Assembly (NCBI RefSeq): GCF_014050145.1
Contig: NZ_JACFYF010000001.1
Location: 744,001 to 808,000, forward strand
DNA from: Vibrio marinisediminis
Lineage (GTDB): Bacteria > Pseudomonadota > Gammaproteobacteria > Enterobacterales > Vibrionaceae
Length of the DNA: 64,000 nt
Direction of reading: 5' to 3'
Under the pieces are notes generated by a model. The model was given only the letters and a program-made list of their open reading frames with translations, was not told where the DNA came from and did no database searches. Positions 1 through 9,164 of this stretch are shown piece after piece. The position numbers and the translations under genes are program-made. The first letter of the stretch is position 1, and each line of letters starts with the position of its first letter.

Positions 1-340
1 ATGCGGGTAATAGGACATCGCCTTGGTATTGACCATTACTGATTTGATCAATGGCAAAGCGCGCGGTACCCATCTCCATTTCGTATCCTTCCAATGTGAG
101 GTGAAGTGAATCTGCCTCTGAATGTGGCCACTCGACGCTAACTTGAATAGGTAATAATGGTTGGGCTGTATCTCGATTGAGTGTGACTAAAACCCCTTCT
201 TTTTCGCATGCTTTTGTTGAGAGTTGGCAATGCTCGGCAATTGAAGGTTTTGAAGAGTTTAACCATGACATTACATCGTCAGCGAAAAATCCCGCAACGA
301 GCGCGATGATGACAAAGAAAGCTTTGATAGATGTAGACAT
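1..340 (-). CDS. Hypothetical membrane-anchored or secreted protein, C-terminus cut off
   Basis: The frame opens at an ATG on the minus strand (complement of 338-340) and is open to the window edge, giving 113 codons without a stop. The N-terminus (MSTSIKAFFVIIALVAGFFA) is a hydrophobic signal or anchor segment. The rest looks like an extracytoplasmic beta-rich domain with the motif GYEMEMGTARF followed by GQYQGDVLLP. This is reminiscent of FixH/YtkA-like periplasmic domains, but I do not recognise the family firmly. Function unknown. The gene is transcribed away from the rest of the window. Confidence 0.6.
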   Translation of the reverse strand, partial: MSTSIKAFFVIIALVAGFFADDVMSWLNSSKPSIAEHCQLSTKACEKEGVLVTLNRDTAQPLLPIQVSVEWPHSEADSLHLTLEGYEMEMGTARFAIDQISNGQYQGDVLLPA

Positions 341-580
341 AAAATGCAAACAACAATTTAAAGAAACAGCATGTTATCACAATCATAACAATGGGTTTGT
401 TCGTGATAACAAATCTGTGTTGAGCATCATGCTAGTCACAACTGAAACGAGACAACAAGAGTACTAATTTGCAGTGATAACAATTAAGTGGGGCGTTGGG
501 TATGTGAGGAAAACGTTGAGTTTGCGTACGGGCAGCGAATGGATCGTACCCGTTTGAAACAACCAGTGCATTGATGCTCT
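341..580. other. Short intergenic region, no gene seen
   Basis: It lies between the start of the partial gene at the left edge and the stop of the acetyltransferase. I saw no convincing terminator or coding frame. The small open frames here lack a ribosome binding site and family resemblance. Confidence 0.4.
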
Positions 581-1135
581 TTAACTTTGATCGCTTCGGT
601 GGATGGCGTAGATGGCGTGATCGAGAATGTGCTCTCCAACTTTTTCACTATTGGATATGACCCCTTCAAGTATCATCCCTGAACGCTCAGCAACCGCTCG
701 GCTTGACCAATTATCGACAGCAGCGGAAAGCTCTACTTTCTCCAACTGATACTTGGTAAAGGCTAAGTCGATTAGCTTTCTAACGATTCGGGTCATAATG
801 CCTTTTCCAGTGTGCTCCTGCGACAGCCAGTAGCCAATTTTCACCCGCTTCAGATCATGGTTTATATCGTTGAGGCTGCAGTTACCGACGATCTTGTTTT
901 GATAGATAATGGCACAGGTGAGGGATTTCCCTTCGGCATAGTCTTCAAGAGAACGCTGAATAAACAGCCGAAAATCTTGTTCGGATTGACAATATGGTGG
1001 CCAGGTTAACCATTGCGAGAGGTAATCTAATTGAGTGTAAACTAATTCACTATATTCACGCGCAAAAGACTCTTCTAGCAATGCTAACTCTATCTCATCG
1101 TCAACGTGAAGTGTAAATAGATTCTCTGCCACCAT
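581..1135 (-). CDS. RimL-like GNAT N-acetyltransferase
   Basis: A 184-residue cytoplasmic protein with the layout of the RimJ/RimL branch of GNAT acetyltransferases, which acetylate N-terminal amines of ribosomal and other proteins with acetyl-CoA. The N-terminal region contains the family-typical segment LSQWLTWPP. The acetyl-CoA loop is seen as QEHTGKGIMTRIVRKLIDLA (about residues 106-125). The late motif VDNWSSRAVAERSGMILEG is the usual N-x-x-S-x-x-x-x-E-x-x-G-F/M turn. The actual substrate cannot be read from sequence; RimL of E. coli is the nearest namesake. It lies 14 bp downstream of the DUF2057 gene on the same strand and may be cotranscribed with it. Confidence 0.85.
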   Translation of the reverse strand: MVAENLFTLHVDDEIELALLEESFAREYSELVYTQLDYLSQWLTWPPYCQSEQDFRLFIQRSLEDYAEGKSLTCAIIYQNKIVGNCSLNDINHDLKRVKIGYWLSQEHTGKGIMTRIVRKLIDLAFTKYQLEKVELSAAVDNWSSRAVAERSGMILEGVISNSEKVGEHILDHAIYAIHRSDQS

Positions 1136-1149
1136 ACTGTTTCTCTTCC

Positions 1150-1794
1150 CTATTGTTGATTGACGTATTGCTTAAATTTATTGCGTGTCTCTTGATCCGC
1201 TTTTTGGTACCAAAAATGAAGCATTTCTTCGGCTGTGCTACTGTCAACTTTCGCATCTGTAACTGCGCTCGTGGCGGTCATTTGCATTGTTGCAGTGGCG
1301 ACGGTTGTGCTTGTAAGAGCCGCAACGCCATTGGTACGGTTGTACTCTTCAGATTCGATTATATAGTTACGGCCCAGTTGTAAGCCATCACGATGAAGAG
1401 CATCTTGAGCGATCTCAATCGATTGCCCTTGTTGGTTAACTAACTTAACTTGCCAATCACCAATGTGTTTTTCTGCGTCTCTTTCGTTACGAAACTCAGG
1501 CAATTCAAAAGTAAGGTCTTGGTTTTCTGCAGTGAATTTAGCGATCACCGCTTGGCTTTCAACAATCACACGGTCGCTGCCTTTGGAGAAATAAGGCAGA
1601 TAGCGAACCACTATTTGATTCTCGCCGTCTTCTAATGTGAGGGTTTTGTCTGAACTAAATAACCCGCCCTCTAGCGCCGGCTTTTCTGCGTTAACAGCAA
1701 GTAGCTGAACATTATCTGGAATTTCGATATTTACTTCAGCGTGCGCTGCACCAATAAAACAGAGCCCAGCGAAGAGTGTTGTAATAGTTTTCAT
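1150..1794 (-). CDS. DUF2057 (UPF0319/YccT-like) periplasmic protein
   Basis: A 214-residue protein starting with a cleavable signal peptide (MKTITTLFAGLCFIGAAHA, cleavage after AHA). The mature part has the DUF2057 signature: VNIEIPDNVQLLAVN, then ENQIVVRYLP and a beta-rich domain. It ends in a helix (LHFWYQKADQETRNKFKQYV) typical of the family. The E. coli member YccT (CsgI) has been linked to inhibition of curli assembly in the periplasm; whether the Vibrio protein does anything similar is unknown. It sits next to the lap adhesion operon on the same strand but is separated from it by a terminator at about 2049-2076. Confidence 0.85.
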   Translation of the reverse strand: MKTITTLFAGLCFIGAAHAEVNIEIPDNVQLLAVNAEKPALEGGLFSSDKTLTLEDGENQIVVRYLPYFSKGSDRVIVESQAVIAKFTAENQDLTFELPEFRNERDAEKHIGDWQVKLVNQQGQSIEIAQDALHRDGLQLGRNYIIESEEYNRTNGVAALTSTTVATATMQMTATSAVTDAKVDSSTAEEMLHFWYQKADQETRNKFKQYVNQQ

Positions 1795-2116
1795 TAATAG
1801 TCCTTATAAAGCAGCAAATGTTGCTAGGTAGACAAGTTAGAAGGTTAAATACGAATGTCTGTCTGCCTAGTAAGTAAAATTCCATCGAAACGTCATCGTT
1901 GAATGCAGTTAGATGAGCGGAATCTACTCTTGTTAAAATGACGAGGTTCATTTTAGACACAAAAAGCTAACTTGCTTTGACAACAGGTCGAAATAGTGGG
2001 GAATGTCACGTATGAATAGAGCAAAGTTTTAAGCGGGTATCGATGAAATTAAAAACGACCCTTTGTTGGGTCGTTTGTATATTACTGTTAGCAATGATTG
2101 TGCTTTGATTGATAAG
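1795..2116. other. Intergenic region between lapB and DUF2057 gene
   Basis: 322 bp without a credible gene. The right end holds the lapB terminator (2049-2076). The rest must hold the promoter of the DUF2057/acetyltransferase pair on the minus strand, but I cannot place -35/-10 elements with confidence. Confidence 0.5.
2049..2076 (-). terminator. Rho-independent terminator of the lap operon
   Basis: On the minus strand AAACGACCC, loop AACAAA, GGGTCGTTT followed by a T run; it lies 41 bp past the lapB stop. The A-rich side means it could also work on the plus strand. Confidence 0.8.
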
Positions 2117-4234
2117 TTAAGTGTTAACGGCTCTTACTTTACCTTTCATCAAATTGTTCAATACCTCAGCTTTTGGTCCATCGGCAATAATGGTGCCTTT
2201 TTCCATCACAATAACGCGATCAACCACATCAAGCATGGAAGTTTTATGAGTAATGAGAATAAGCGTTTCGTTCTTTTTCAGCTGTGCTAATTGCTGCTTA
2301 ATGTGCATTTCAGAACGGTTATCCATTGAACTGGTTGGCTCATCCATCAATAGCACCGGAGGGCGTCCAAGAATGGCACGAGCAATAGAAACCGCTTGGC
2401 GTTGTCCACCTGACAGTAGTTGCCCACCTTCTCCGACTTGTCGCTCTAGACCTGCAGGGTCTTGTTGGGTAAAGACGGTCACCCCTGCGCGGTTGGCTGC
2501 ATCCATCACGTCGCGGTCATCGGCTAGCGGGCGACCAAGGGTAATATTGTCACGAATTGAGCCGTAAAAAAGATGATAATCTTGAGGTACACAGCCGATG
2601 TTACGTCGTATATCAATATGATGCAGTTGATCGATGTCGGTATCATCAATACGCACATGACCTTCGGTTGGTCGATACAAGCCTAATATCAAGCGTTCTA
2701 GGGTCGTTTTTCCTGAACCTATTCGTCCGATGATCGCGACTTTTTCACCTGGGTTAACCGTAAGGCTTAAATTACGAATCGATGCGATGGGAGAATCAGG
2801 GTAATGAAAAGTGACATTATCCAATTCAATTTTGCCATGAACAATAGGGCGATGAATGTAGCGTTTACCTTCTTCTTGTTCATCAGGCATTGCCATCACT
2901 TGCTCGATTATCGTCATAGAGGACTTAGCTTGGTTGTAGCGTGCCGAGAGCACCGAAAGCTGTACCATTGGACCAATCGCTCGACCACTTAACATGGTTG
3001 CGGCAATTAACCCACCCATGGTGAGGTTGCCATCTGCAATGAGATAGACACCAAAAATGATCATACCGATATTTGAAGATTGCTGAACAAACCCGGCGAC
3101 ATTTTGAATACTGTCGGTGATACGACGGCTTTTGATGTTCCAGTTTGCCATGTGTGCAACCGCTTCTTCCCAACGATATTGGAATTGGCTTTGTGCACCA
3201 AACAGTTTTACGGTTTCTAATCCGGCTAAGCTCTCAATTAAGTTGGCGTATTTTTGCGAGGCGAGGCGAGAGCCTTCTTCGATCGCGCGTCGTAGTGGTC
3301 CCTGAATCAACAGCGAATAGATGATAAGGATGACGACACCAGTGATAGGTACGAAGACCAAATGCCCAGCCATTAGCCAAATCAGCACGAGGAACAAGAC
3401 GGCAAAAGGTAAGTCGATCAGTGAGCCGATTGTCGCTGAGGTGAAAAACTCACGAATGGACTCAAACTCTTGTAGATGACGGGCAAACGCGCCAACAGAG
3501 GGTGGTCGGGACTCCATTCGAATGCCCAACACTTTACTAAACAGCTTTGATGAGATGAGGATATCGGATTTTTTACCTGCAACATCGATAAAGTAACTGC
3601 GCATCAGCTTGAGCACTAAGTCAAACAGGAAGATGACAAAGATACCGCTTGCCAGTACCCATAGCGTTTCAAACGCAAGGTTAGGTACCACTTTGTCGTA
3701 CACCAAACGAGTAAACATTGGCGCTGCAATCGCGAAGAGGTTGATCAAAATTGAGGCGATAAAAACGTCGCGATAGATATTTCTTGATTGCCATAATGTC
3801 CCCCAAAACCAGTGACCCTCTTTGGTTTTGAGTATTTCAGGGGAGCGCTCATCGTAACGGAATTGTTTTTTTACTAAGAAGTAGCGACCAGTATAGAGTT
3901 GCTGTAACTCCTCCATTGGAATGGAGATCGGCACCAAACCTGACTCGCCAGTGACGATTTCCGCTTCATTATTATCAGGGTTAATGCTGTTCAATACACA
4001 CGCATCGCCCCCTTTAAGAAGGAGAACGACGGGAAGAACAAGTTTAGATATCGCAGAGAGTTCAGTTCGGTTCTCTTTGGCGACCAAACCTGCACGCTCG
4101 GCTGAACGTGGAAACAGGAATGGCGTCAGTTTACCTTCTGACAGGGGTAACCCATTAATCAGTGCTTCTGGTGAATTCGCTAGACCGTAATAACGGCTGA
4201 TGTAAATTAACGAATTAAGTAGTGGGTCTTGCAT
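2117..4234 (-). CDS. lapB: Type I secretion ABC transporter, LapB type
   Basis: Inner-membrane ATPase/permease of a type I secretion system. The N-terminal about 130 residues are a C39-peptidase-like domain (DPLLNSLIYISRYYG start) without a catalytic cysteine, as in LapB/HlyB-type exporters of RTX adhesins. A six-helix ABC membrane domain follows (about 150-430). The nucleotide-binding domain has Walker A GRIGSGKTT, signature LSGGQRQAV and Walker B VLLMDEPTSSMD. I chose the ATG at 4234 because AAAGG precedes it at good spacing and family members begin (M-x-DPLL). A longer frame from 4285 would overlap lapD by 32 bp. Last gene of lapC-lapG-lapD-lapB. The outer-membrane TolC-like partner and the adhesin are not in the window. 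Confidence 0.92.
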   Translation of the reverse strand: MQDPLLNSLIYISRYYGLANSPEALINGLPLSEGKLTPFLFPRSAERAGLVAKENRTELSAISKLVLPVVLLLKGGDACVLNSINPDNNEAEIVTGESGLVPISIPMEELQQLYTGRYFLVKKQFRYDERSPEILKTKEGHWFWGTLWQSRNIYRDVFIASILINLFAIAAPMFTRLVYDKVVPNLAFETLWVLASGIFVIFLFDLVLKLMRSYFIDVAGKKSDILISSKLFSKVLGIRMESRPPSVGAFARHLQEFESIREFFTSATIGSLIDLPFAVLFLVLIWLMAGHLVFVPITGVVILIIYSLLIQGPLRRAIEEGSRLASQKYANLIESLAGLETVKLFGAQSQFQYRWEEAVAHMANWNIKSRRITDSIQNVAGFVQQSSNIGMIIFGVYLIADGNLTMGGLIAATMLSGRAIGPMVQLSVLSARYNQAKSSMTIIEQVMAMPDEQEEGKRYIHRPIVHGKIELDNVTFHYPDSPIASIRNLSLTVNPGEKVAIIGRIGSGKTTLERLILGLYRPTEGHVRIDDTDIDQLHHIDIRRNIGCVPQDYHLFYGSIRDNITLGRPLADDRDVMDAANRAGVTVFTQQDPAGLERQVGEGGQLLSGGQRQAVSIARAILGRPPVLLMDEPTSSMDNRSEMHIKQQLAQLKKNETLILITHKTSMLDVVDRVIVMEKGTIIADGPKAEVLNNLMKGKVRAVNT

Positions 4235-4253
4235 ACTAACTGCCTTTTGCGAT

Positions 4254-6170
4254 CTATTTGTCGACAATGAAGCCTTGGAAGACATCGATAAAGTGTTCAG
4301 ACAAAAAGTCTAACTGTGTCTGAGTTTCTACCCGAGAGGCTATGGTCTTAATACCTAAGTTGTGGGCAGTTCGAGAAATAGAAGTCAAAGTGAACTTTTG
4401 CTTCTCATCTTCTAGATGGTGCGTATAGAGATAATCGAGCTTAACGTAAGCGGGGCGGAATTCATTGAGATAGTCGAGAGACTGGAAGTTTCGACCATAG
4501 TTATCCACACCAAAATCAGCACCTGCACTACGAATAGCGTTACAAAACAGTGCGGTATGATGAGGTGAATGAACAAAACAGTTTTCGGGGATCTCAAAAT
4601 GAATCCGACTAGCAACGTCTTTGTATTTACTCAGTTGCTGACTCACCCAACGAATAAAGCTTGGCTGAGAAATACTGGTTTGTGCAATATTGACGGCAAT
4701 CGGCGCATCAACATCGGTCTCTTCGTGTTTCAGCTTACTGAGTACTGATGCAATCACATACTGATCGAAAATATGGCTGACGTTCAACTGCTCAAGTGCA
4801 AACAGATATTGATTGGCACTGTATCGCTTATCACCAGTTTCAATCGCACTAAACATTTCGTAGTGGTATGTATTGCCTGAGCTGCTATTTGCTGGCTGCA
4901 TGCGGAAGCTGAACCAATCATTGCTGATTGCTTCTTCAACCAACAATTTCCACTGCTGTTTGCCCATCAAGGTTCGAGAGTCTTGGCTGGTGATGTAGCC
5001 GAAAGTCAAATCGAGATTCGAGCTTGCGTCAGCCAGTGCGTTATCGAGCAAGGTTAAAATGTCTGAGACAGAGCTGTTGGCTGAGTTATGTACCACACCA
5101 AGAGCCGCATTTGCTTTTGCCATTCCGGTTGGGTCAGCATCAAGATCTTGCACATAAGTGACAATGCTCTCTGATAGCAACTTCAACTCGCTTTCGTCCA
5201 TATTTGGCATAATAAAGCCAAATTCATCGGAAGAAATTCGCGCAAGAATGATGCCATCTGAATTGAGTGCGACTTTAAGGTGGTCTGCAAGGTCTCGGAC
5301 CATATGGTCACCCGCTTCGTAACCTTTGTCATCATAGAGATCTTTAATGAAACTCGCTTCGAGTAATGCCACACCACCGTAGCCGCCTTCGCTTAGCCAA
5401 GCGTTTAGCTGGCTCATGTAGTAAGCGCGGTTACCTAAACCCGAAACAGGGTCGATGTAGGCTCGTTCACGAAGCTGTTGTGCTTCTCTGGCTTGCGCTT
5501 TGAAAGACTCTTCCAGCTGAGCAGACATACTGTTGATACCTTCAACGACACTGATCAGATCGGTTGTTTTTGGCAGTGGTAGTGGGTTACCAAACTGGTT
5601 ACGTGCGACTTGCTTCATTTTTTCTACAATCAAATTGAGAGGTTTAAGCGCGCGTTTAAGCAAGAACGAGATGGCAAAGAGACCAATTAATAACACGATG
5701 CAAAAAGCGATGACCAGATCTTCAAACGCTTTCCACAACTGGAAATAAGCGCCACCAGGATGACTGACAATTTCAACTTCAGCTAACTGCATCCAGCCAC
5801 TGGTCACGACTCGGCTATCATGAATCGGCTCGAATAAATTAAGATTAACAAACCATGCTGGGACGTTGTTGGGTTTTACCGGATAGGAACGAAGAATTTC
5901 TTCTCCACTATCGAGAAAAATCAATCTCACTACGGAGTAACTACTGCCGTCAAATAGAGCATTGATAACGGATTCAACCGCGACGGTGTCTTTGTCTTGT
6001 AGGTAAGGCGCGAGGGCAAGACCAACGGTGTTGATCGTGTTGTTGACCTCCGAGCGTTGCTGTTGCTCAAGGAAGTTTCGAGTGGTGTTGAACTCGATAA
6101 CAGACACTGAAATCAACAGCATCATAATGACTGCGATCATCCCTGCGACAAGTTGTTTATGTAGTGTCAT
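4254..6170 (-). CDS. lapD: LapD-type c-di-GMP receptor (degenerate GGDEF-EAL)
   Basis: A 638-residue inner-membrane signalling protein. Order: TM1 (about 8-28), a periplasmic LapD/MoxY domain to about 150, TM2 (about 152-172), HAMP (about 173-226), GGDEF (about 235-395), EAL (about 405-635). The GGDEF signature is RISSDEF (313-317) and the EAL signature is YEMFSA (EMF at 438-440), so both enzymes should be dead, as expected for a receptor. A tryptophan at 126 in a GW motif matches the residue that in Pseudomonas LapD contacts LapG. Known mechanism: c-di-GMP bound to the EAL domain makes the periplasmic domain sequester LapG, keeping the adhesin on the surface. It starts 5 bp after lapG. Confidence 0.93.
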   Translation of the reverse strand: MTLHKQLVAGMIAVIMMLLISVSVIEFNTTRNFLEQQQRSEVNNTINTVGLALAPYLQDKDTVAVESVINALFDGSSYSVVRLIFLDSGEEILRSYPVKPNNVPAWFVNLNLFEPIHDSRVVTSGWMQLAEVEIVSHPGGAYFQLWKAFEDLVIAFCIVLLIGLFAISFLLKRALKPLNLIVEKMKQVARNQFGNPLPLPKTTDLISVVEGINSMSAQLEESFKAQAREAQQLRERAYIDPVSGLGNRAYYMSQLNAWLSEGGYGGVALLEASFIKDLYDDKGYEAGDHMVRDLADHLKVALNSDGIILARISSDEFGFIMPNMDESELKLLSESIVTYVQDLDADPTGMAKANAALGVVHNSANSSVSDILTLLDNALADASSNLDLTFGYITSQDSRTLMGKQQWKLLVEEAISNDWFSFRMQPANSSSGNTYHYEMFSAIETGDKRYSANQYLFALEQLNVSHIFDQYVIASVLSKLKHEETDVDAPIAVNIAQTSISQPSFIRWVSQQLSKYKDVASRIHFEIPENCFVHSPHHTALFCNAIRSAGADFGVDNYGRNFQSLDYLNEFRPAYVKLDYLYTHHLEDEKQKFTLTSISRTAHNLGIKTIASRVETQTQLDFLSEHFIDVFQGFIVDK

Positions 6171-6175
6171 ATTAG

Positions 6176-6871
6176 CTACTCATCGTAATTTACAATTGGT
6201 TTGCGTAATTGGAGCGATTTTTCACGGGCGCGGAGATCATTCCATAAACTTAAGCGTGAGGACTTTCCGGCCAGTTGCCCATTTTTCGATTTCATTAACC
6301 AAAGATTACTACCGTTAAAACTGTAGATTGGTAGCAAGTCACGTCTTTTCGTGGCTGTTGTGATTTCTGGGTTAATATTATCAAGAATCAATGGTTCCGC
6401 ACTTGGGCTTGAATAATAGGCAAGAACCATATGAAATTGATTTAAACTCAATGCTTTAACATACACTAAGCGTAGTTTTTTATCTGAGACTCCAAGCTCA
6501 AGCAATGAAAAGTACTTTGCGATTGTAAAGTCTTCACAGTCACCGGCATTGCTGCCCAAAAACTCCAGTGGAGTTGCCCAATAGTCGTTTTTTCCCCATA
6601 GACGATCATCATTAACGAAGTTCAATTGGTTAAAAAACTGATTCACCTGTACCAGTTGCTCTCTTTCTGACAAGCTGCGATACACCTGCATTTCAGTGCG
6701 CCAAGTGGTAACTCGCCGACCGGCTCGTTCACCATATATTTGGGTTACGTTTTCAACCAGCCTCAGTTCGGAGCGGTTTAAGGCTTGTGATGTCGTTGCG
6801 CTCAACAACACTATGGTTGCAGCAATTGCTTTTATCGCCTTTGTCTTGGTGGTTGTTCCCAAGCGTTGCAA
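6176..6871 (-). CDS. lapG: LapG periplasmic cysteine protease (transglutaminase-like, BTLCP)
   Basis: A 231-residue protein with a signal peptide (IAATIVLLSATTSQA) and a bacterial transglutaminase-like cysteine proteinase domain. The triad is visible: Cys112 in NAGDCEDF, His147 in LNQFHMVL, Asp164 in LILDNI. LapG clips the N-terminal anchor of giant RTX adhesins at a di-alanine site when c-di-GMP falls and LapD releases it; this is established for Pseudomonas and vibrios. The start is a TTG with GAGG about 9 bp upstream, 12 bp after lapC, which suggests translational coupling. The substrate adhesin must be encoded elsewhere. Confidence 0.93.
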   Translation of the reverse strand: MQRLGTTTKTKAIKAIAATIVLLSATTSQALNRSELRLVENVTQIYGERAGRRVTTWRTEMQVYRSLSEREQLVQVNQFFNQLNFVNDDRLWGKNDYWATPLEFLGSNAGDCEDFTIAKYFSLLELGVSDKKLRLVYVKALSLNQFHMVLAYYSSPSAEPLILDNINPEITTATKRRDLLPIYSFNGSNLWLMKSKNGQLAGKSSRLSLWNDLRAREKSLQLRKPIVNYDE

Positions 6872-6883
6872 CTCTATTTACCT

Positions 6884-8275
6884 CTACTCTTTTAAAGCAT
6901 TAGTTTTGGCACTCAAAATTGGCTTCAATAGGTAGTCCATAACCGTGCGTTTGCCGGTAATGATATCTACTGAAGCTGTCATGCCAGGAATAATGGGCAG
7001 AGATTCATCTTTGTTGAGAGACGTTTCATTGGTACGAACACGAACCAGATAGAAGCTATTGCCTTCCTCGTCGGTTGTTGTATCTGCGCTGATATGTTCT
7101 AGAGTACCTTCCAAACCGCCATACTTGGTAAAATCATAGGCACTGAATTTGACGATGGCTGAAAGCTCTGGTCGTAAGAACGCAATATCTTGTGGGGCGA
7201 TTTTTGCTTCAACCAATAGTGTATCTTCACTTGGGACTATCTCTACGATATCCATACCCGGTTGAATAACACCGCCAACGGTATTGATATTCAATGTTTT
7301 CACCGTACCAGTCACCGGAGATATTACAACGGTTCGATTCACTCGGTCTTGTAAGCCAACTGTTGACTCAGACATCGCTGAGAGTCGATCTTGCGCTTCA
7401 TTGAGTTTCTCTTGCTGCGCAGAACGAAATTTTTGCGCAGCATCGATGCGACTTAACATCGATTCTTGAATAGCAGAGCGTAAGACGGGGACTTTCAGCT
7501 CACTTGAGGTCATTTCACGGCGAGTATCGTTTACTTGCCTTTGCAGCTTAAGTAACTCGATGCGCGGCACCACCCCTTCTTCCGCGAGAGGTCTCGTTAT
7601 CTCAAGTTCCTTGCGAGCAAAGCTGTAACTCTCTCGTAAGTTTCTCACGCGAGCCTGAATTTCAATTAGGTCTTGTTGCTTTTGCTTTACCTGTTGGTCA
7701 ATAACGGAAAGCTGGTTTCGCAGTTCATTCAGGTCTTGGCGGTATTCTGCCTTTTGTCGCGCAACGAGTCTTGGTCGCTTCTCTTCAAAATCCTCTGGGT
7801 AGAAGAGGTTGTCGTAATTTATTTTGACGTTGTCATTCCATGTCTTTGTATTAAAGTCTTCATTAATTTCGACGCTGGCTAACGAAGCAGAAAGCTGAAT
7901 TACATTGGCGGTGAGGTTGGCGACTTGTTGTTCACGCTCACGAAAGTCAGATCGAAAACGGGTGTCATCAATCAATAGCAGTTGCTGTCCTTTCTCGACA
8001 GATTCCCCTTCGTGGACCAAAATCTCTTTAACCAAACCGCCTTCTAAGTTTTGAATAACTTGTACTTGCGATGAAGGTACGACTTTACCTTGTCCTACGG
8101 TCACTTTATCGATTTCTGCCCATGATGCCCAAGCAATAGCGATAATGAAGAAAAGCAACATCAACCAAAGCATGATACGAGCGCTACTTGGCGTGTTGAG
8201 AAGTAGGGCGGCAGTTTTGTCATCTACGTAATCCAACTCGTCTGAATTTAGACGGTTGTAATTGCTTTTACTCAT
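6884..8275 (-). CDS. lapC: HlyD-family membrane fusion protein of the Lap type I secretion system
   Basis: A 463-residue periplasmic adaptor. A short cytoplasmic head precedes one transmembrane helix (about 35-53, MLWLMLLFFIIAIAWASWAE). A lipoyl half follows (VVPSSQVQVIQNLEGGLVKEI), then a long coiled coil (about 130-300), the second lipoyl half (VVISPVTGTVKTLNINTVGG) and a HlyD-type beta-barrel. It couples the LapB pump to an outer-membrane TolC-like channel. First gene of the operon; the next gene upstream is divergent, so the operon promoter lies in 8276-8500. Confidence 0.9.
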   Translation of the reverse strand: MSKSNYNRLNSDELDYVDDKTAALLLNTPSSARIMLWLMLLFFIIAIAWASWAEIDKVTVGQGKVVPSSQVQVIQNLEGGLVKEILVHEGESVEKGQQLLLIDDTRFRSDFREREQQVANLTANVIQLSASLASVEINEDFNTKTWNDNVKINYDNLFYPEDFEEKRPRLVARQKAEYRQDLNELRNQLSVIDQQVKQKQQDLIEIQARVRNLRESYSFARKELEITRPLAEEGVVPRIELLKLQRQVNDTRREMTSSELKVPVLRSAIQESMLSRIDAAQKFRSAQQEKLNEAQDRLSAMSESTVGLQDRVNRTVVISPVTGTVKTLNINTVGGVIQPGMDIVEIVPSEDTLLVEAKIAPQDIAFLRPELSAIVKFSAYDFTKYGGLEGTLEHISADTTTDEEGNSFYLVRVRTNETSLNKDESLPIIPGMTASVDIITGKRTVMDYLLKPILSAKTNALKE

Positions 8276-8500
8276 AAATAGTCCCTGACGTTGATGACAG
8301 CATTTTGGTTGATTTTATTCCCTTCGAGAGCAATTGTTAAGAACTTGATATAAATGAGCGGTCTATAAATCGAGAATTAAGTAAACTAAAGGGTGATCCA
8401 GTTGGGATTTACTAACTTAAGTCTAGCTTCTGTTCCCGTGCAGCACTTGAGTTATCAATAATATGAGCGCACAATCACGAAAAAATGTTCAGGAGTGAAT
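8276..8500. promoter_or_regulatory. Divergent promoter region of the lap operon and pdxH
   Basis: 225 bp between divergent starts. Contains AT-rich stretches compatible with promoters in both directions. The pdxH ribosome site AGGAG is at 8491-8495. I could not assign specific operators. Confidence 0.5.
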
Positions 8501-9136
8501 ATGGAACTTGAAGATATTCGACGCGAGTACATTAAAGGTGGATTGCGTCGCAAAGATTTATTGAATGATCCAATAGACCAATTCAACTTATGGTTGCAGC
8601 AAGCCATTGACGCAAAAATGATGGATCCTACCGCGATGACGGTGGCAACAGTTGATGAAACAGGTCAACCTTATCAGCGTATCGTACTTTTAAAGCATTG
8701 CGACCAAGACGGGTTTGTTTTTTACACTAACCTTGGCAGCCGCAAGGCTCAGCATGTCGAGCATAATGCAAAAGTGAGCCTGCATTTCCCGTGGCACAAC
8801 CTTGAGCGTCAGGTGAACATCATTGGTGTCGCAGAGAAGCTGTCTACGGTTGAAAACATGAAGTATTTCGCTTCTCGACCAAAAGAGAGCCAAATTGCAG
8901 CGTTAGCAAGTAAGCAAAGTAGCCGTATTTCAGCACGTGGCGTGTTAGAAGGTAAATTCTTGGAGTTGAAGCAAAAATTTGCCAAAGGTGAAATCCCTGT
9001 ACCGTCATTCTGGGGGGGATACCGCATTAGACCAACCAGCATTGAATTCTGGCAAGGAGGAGAACATCGATTACATGATAGATTCCTCTACTCTCATGAA
9101 GAGAACCAGTGGGATATTGACCGTCTCGCACCATAA
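8501..9136 (+). CDS. pdxH: Pyridoxamine/pyridoxine 5'-phosphate oxidase
   Basis: FMN-dependent enzyme that oxidises pyridoxamine- or pyridoxine-5'-phosphate to pyridoxal 5'-phosphate, the last step of vitamin B6 synthesis and salvage. At 211 residues it has the usual PdxH length. Motifs: substrate N-terminus [13 protein letters not shown]-binding [19 protein letters not shown], then SRKAQ, and the C-terminal signature [19 protein letters not shown] with LHDRF. The ATG at 8501 is preceded by AGGAG at 5 bp. An in-frame GTG at 8495 overlaps that ribosome site and is unlikely. A bidirectional terminator follows immediately. Confidence 0.97.
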   Translation: MELEDIRREYIKGGLRRKDLLNDPIDQFNLWLQQAIDAKMMDPTAMTVATVDETGQPYQRIVLLKHCDQDGFVFYTNLGSRKAQHVEHNAKVSLHFPWHNLERQVNIIGVAEKLSTVENMKYFASRPKESQIAALASKQSSRISARGVLEGKFLELKQKFAKGEIPVPSFWGGYRIRPTSIEFWQGGEHRLHDRFLYSHEENQWDIDRLAP

Positions 9137-9164
9137 AAAAACGCCGCTACTAAGCGGCGTTTTC
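9134..9164. terminator. Bidirectional terminator between pdxH and vqmA
   Basis: AACGCCGCT and AGCGGCGTT form a 9-bp stem flanked by A and T runs on both sides. The convergent vqmA stop codon (9150-9152) lies inside the loop and stem. Confidence 0.85.

Noticed and set aside
2253-2567. Plus-strand ORF of 104 codons
   Set aside because: It is antisense to the lapB ATPase domain, with no ribosome site or family resemblance.
4412-6170. LapD as an active cyclase/phosphodiesterase
   Set aside because: Both signature motifs are degenerate (SSDEF and EMF).
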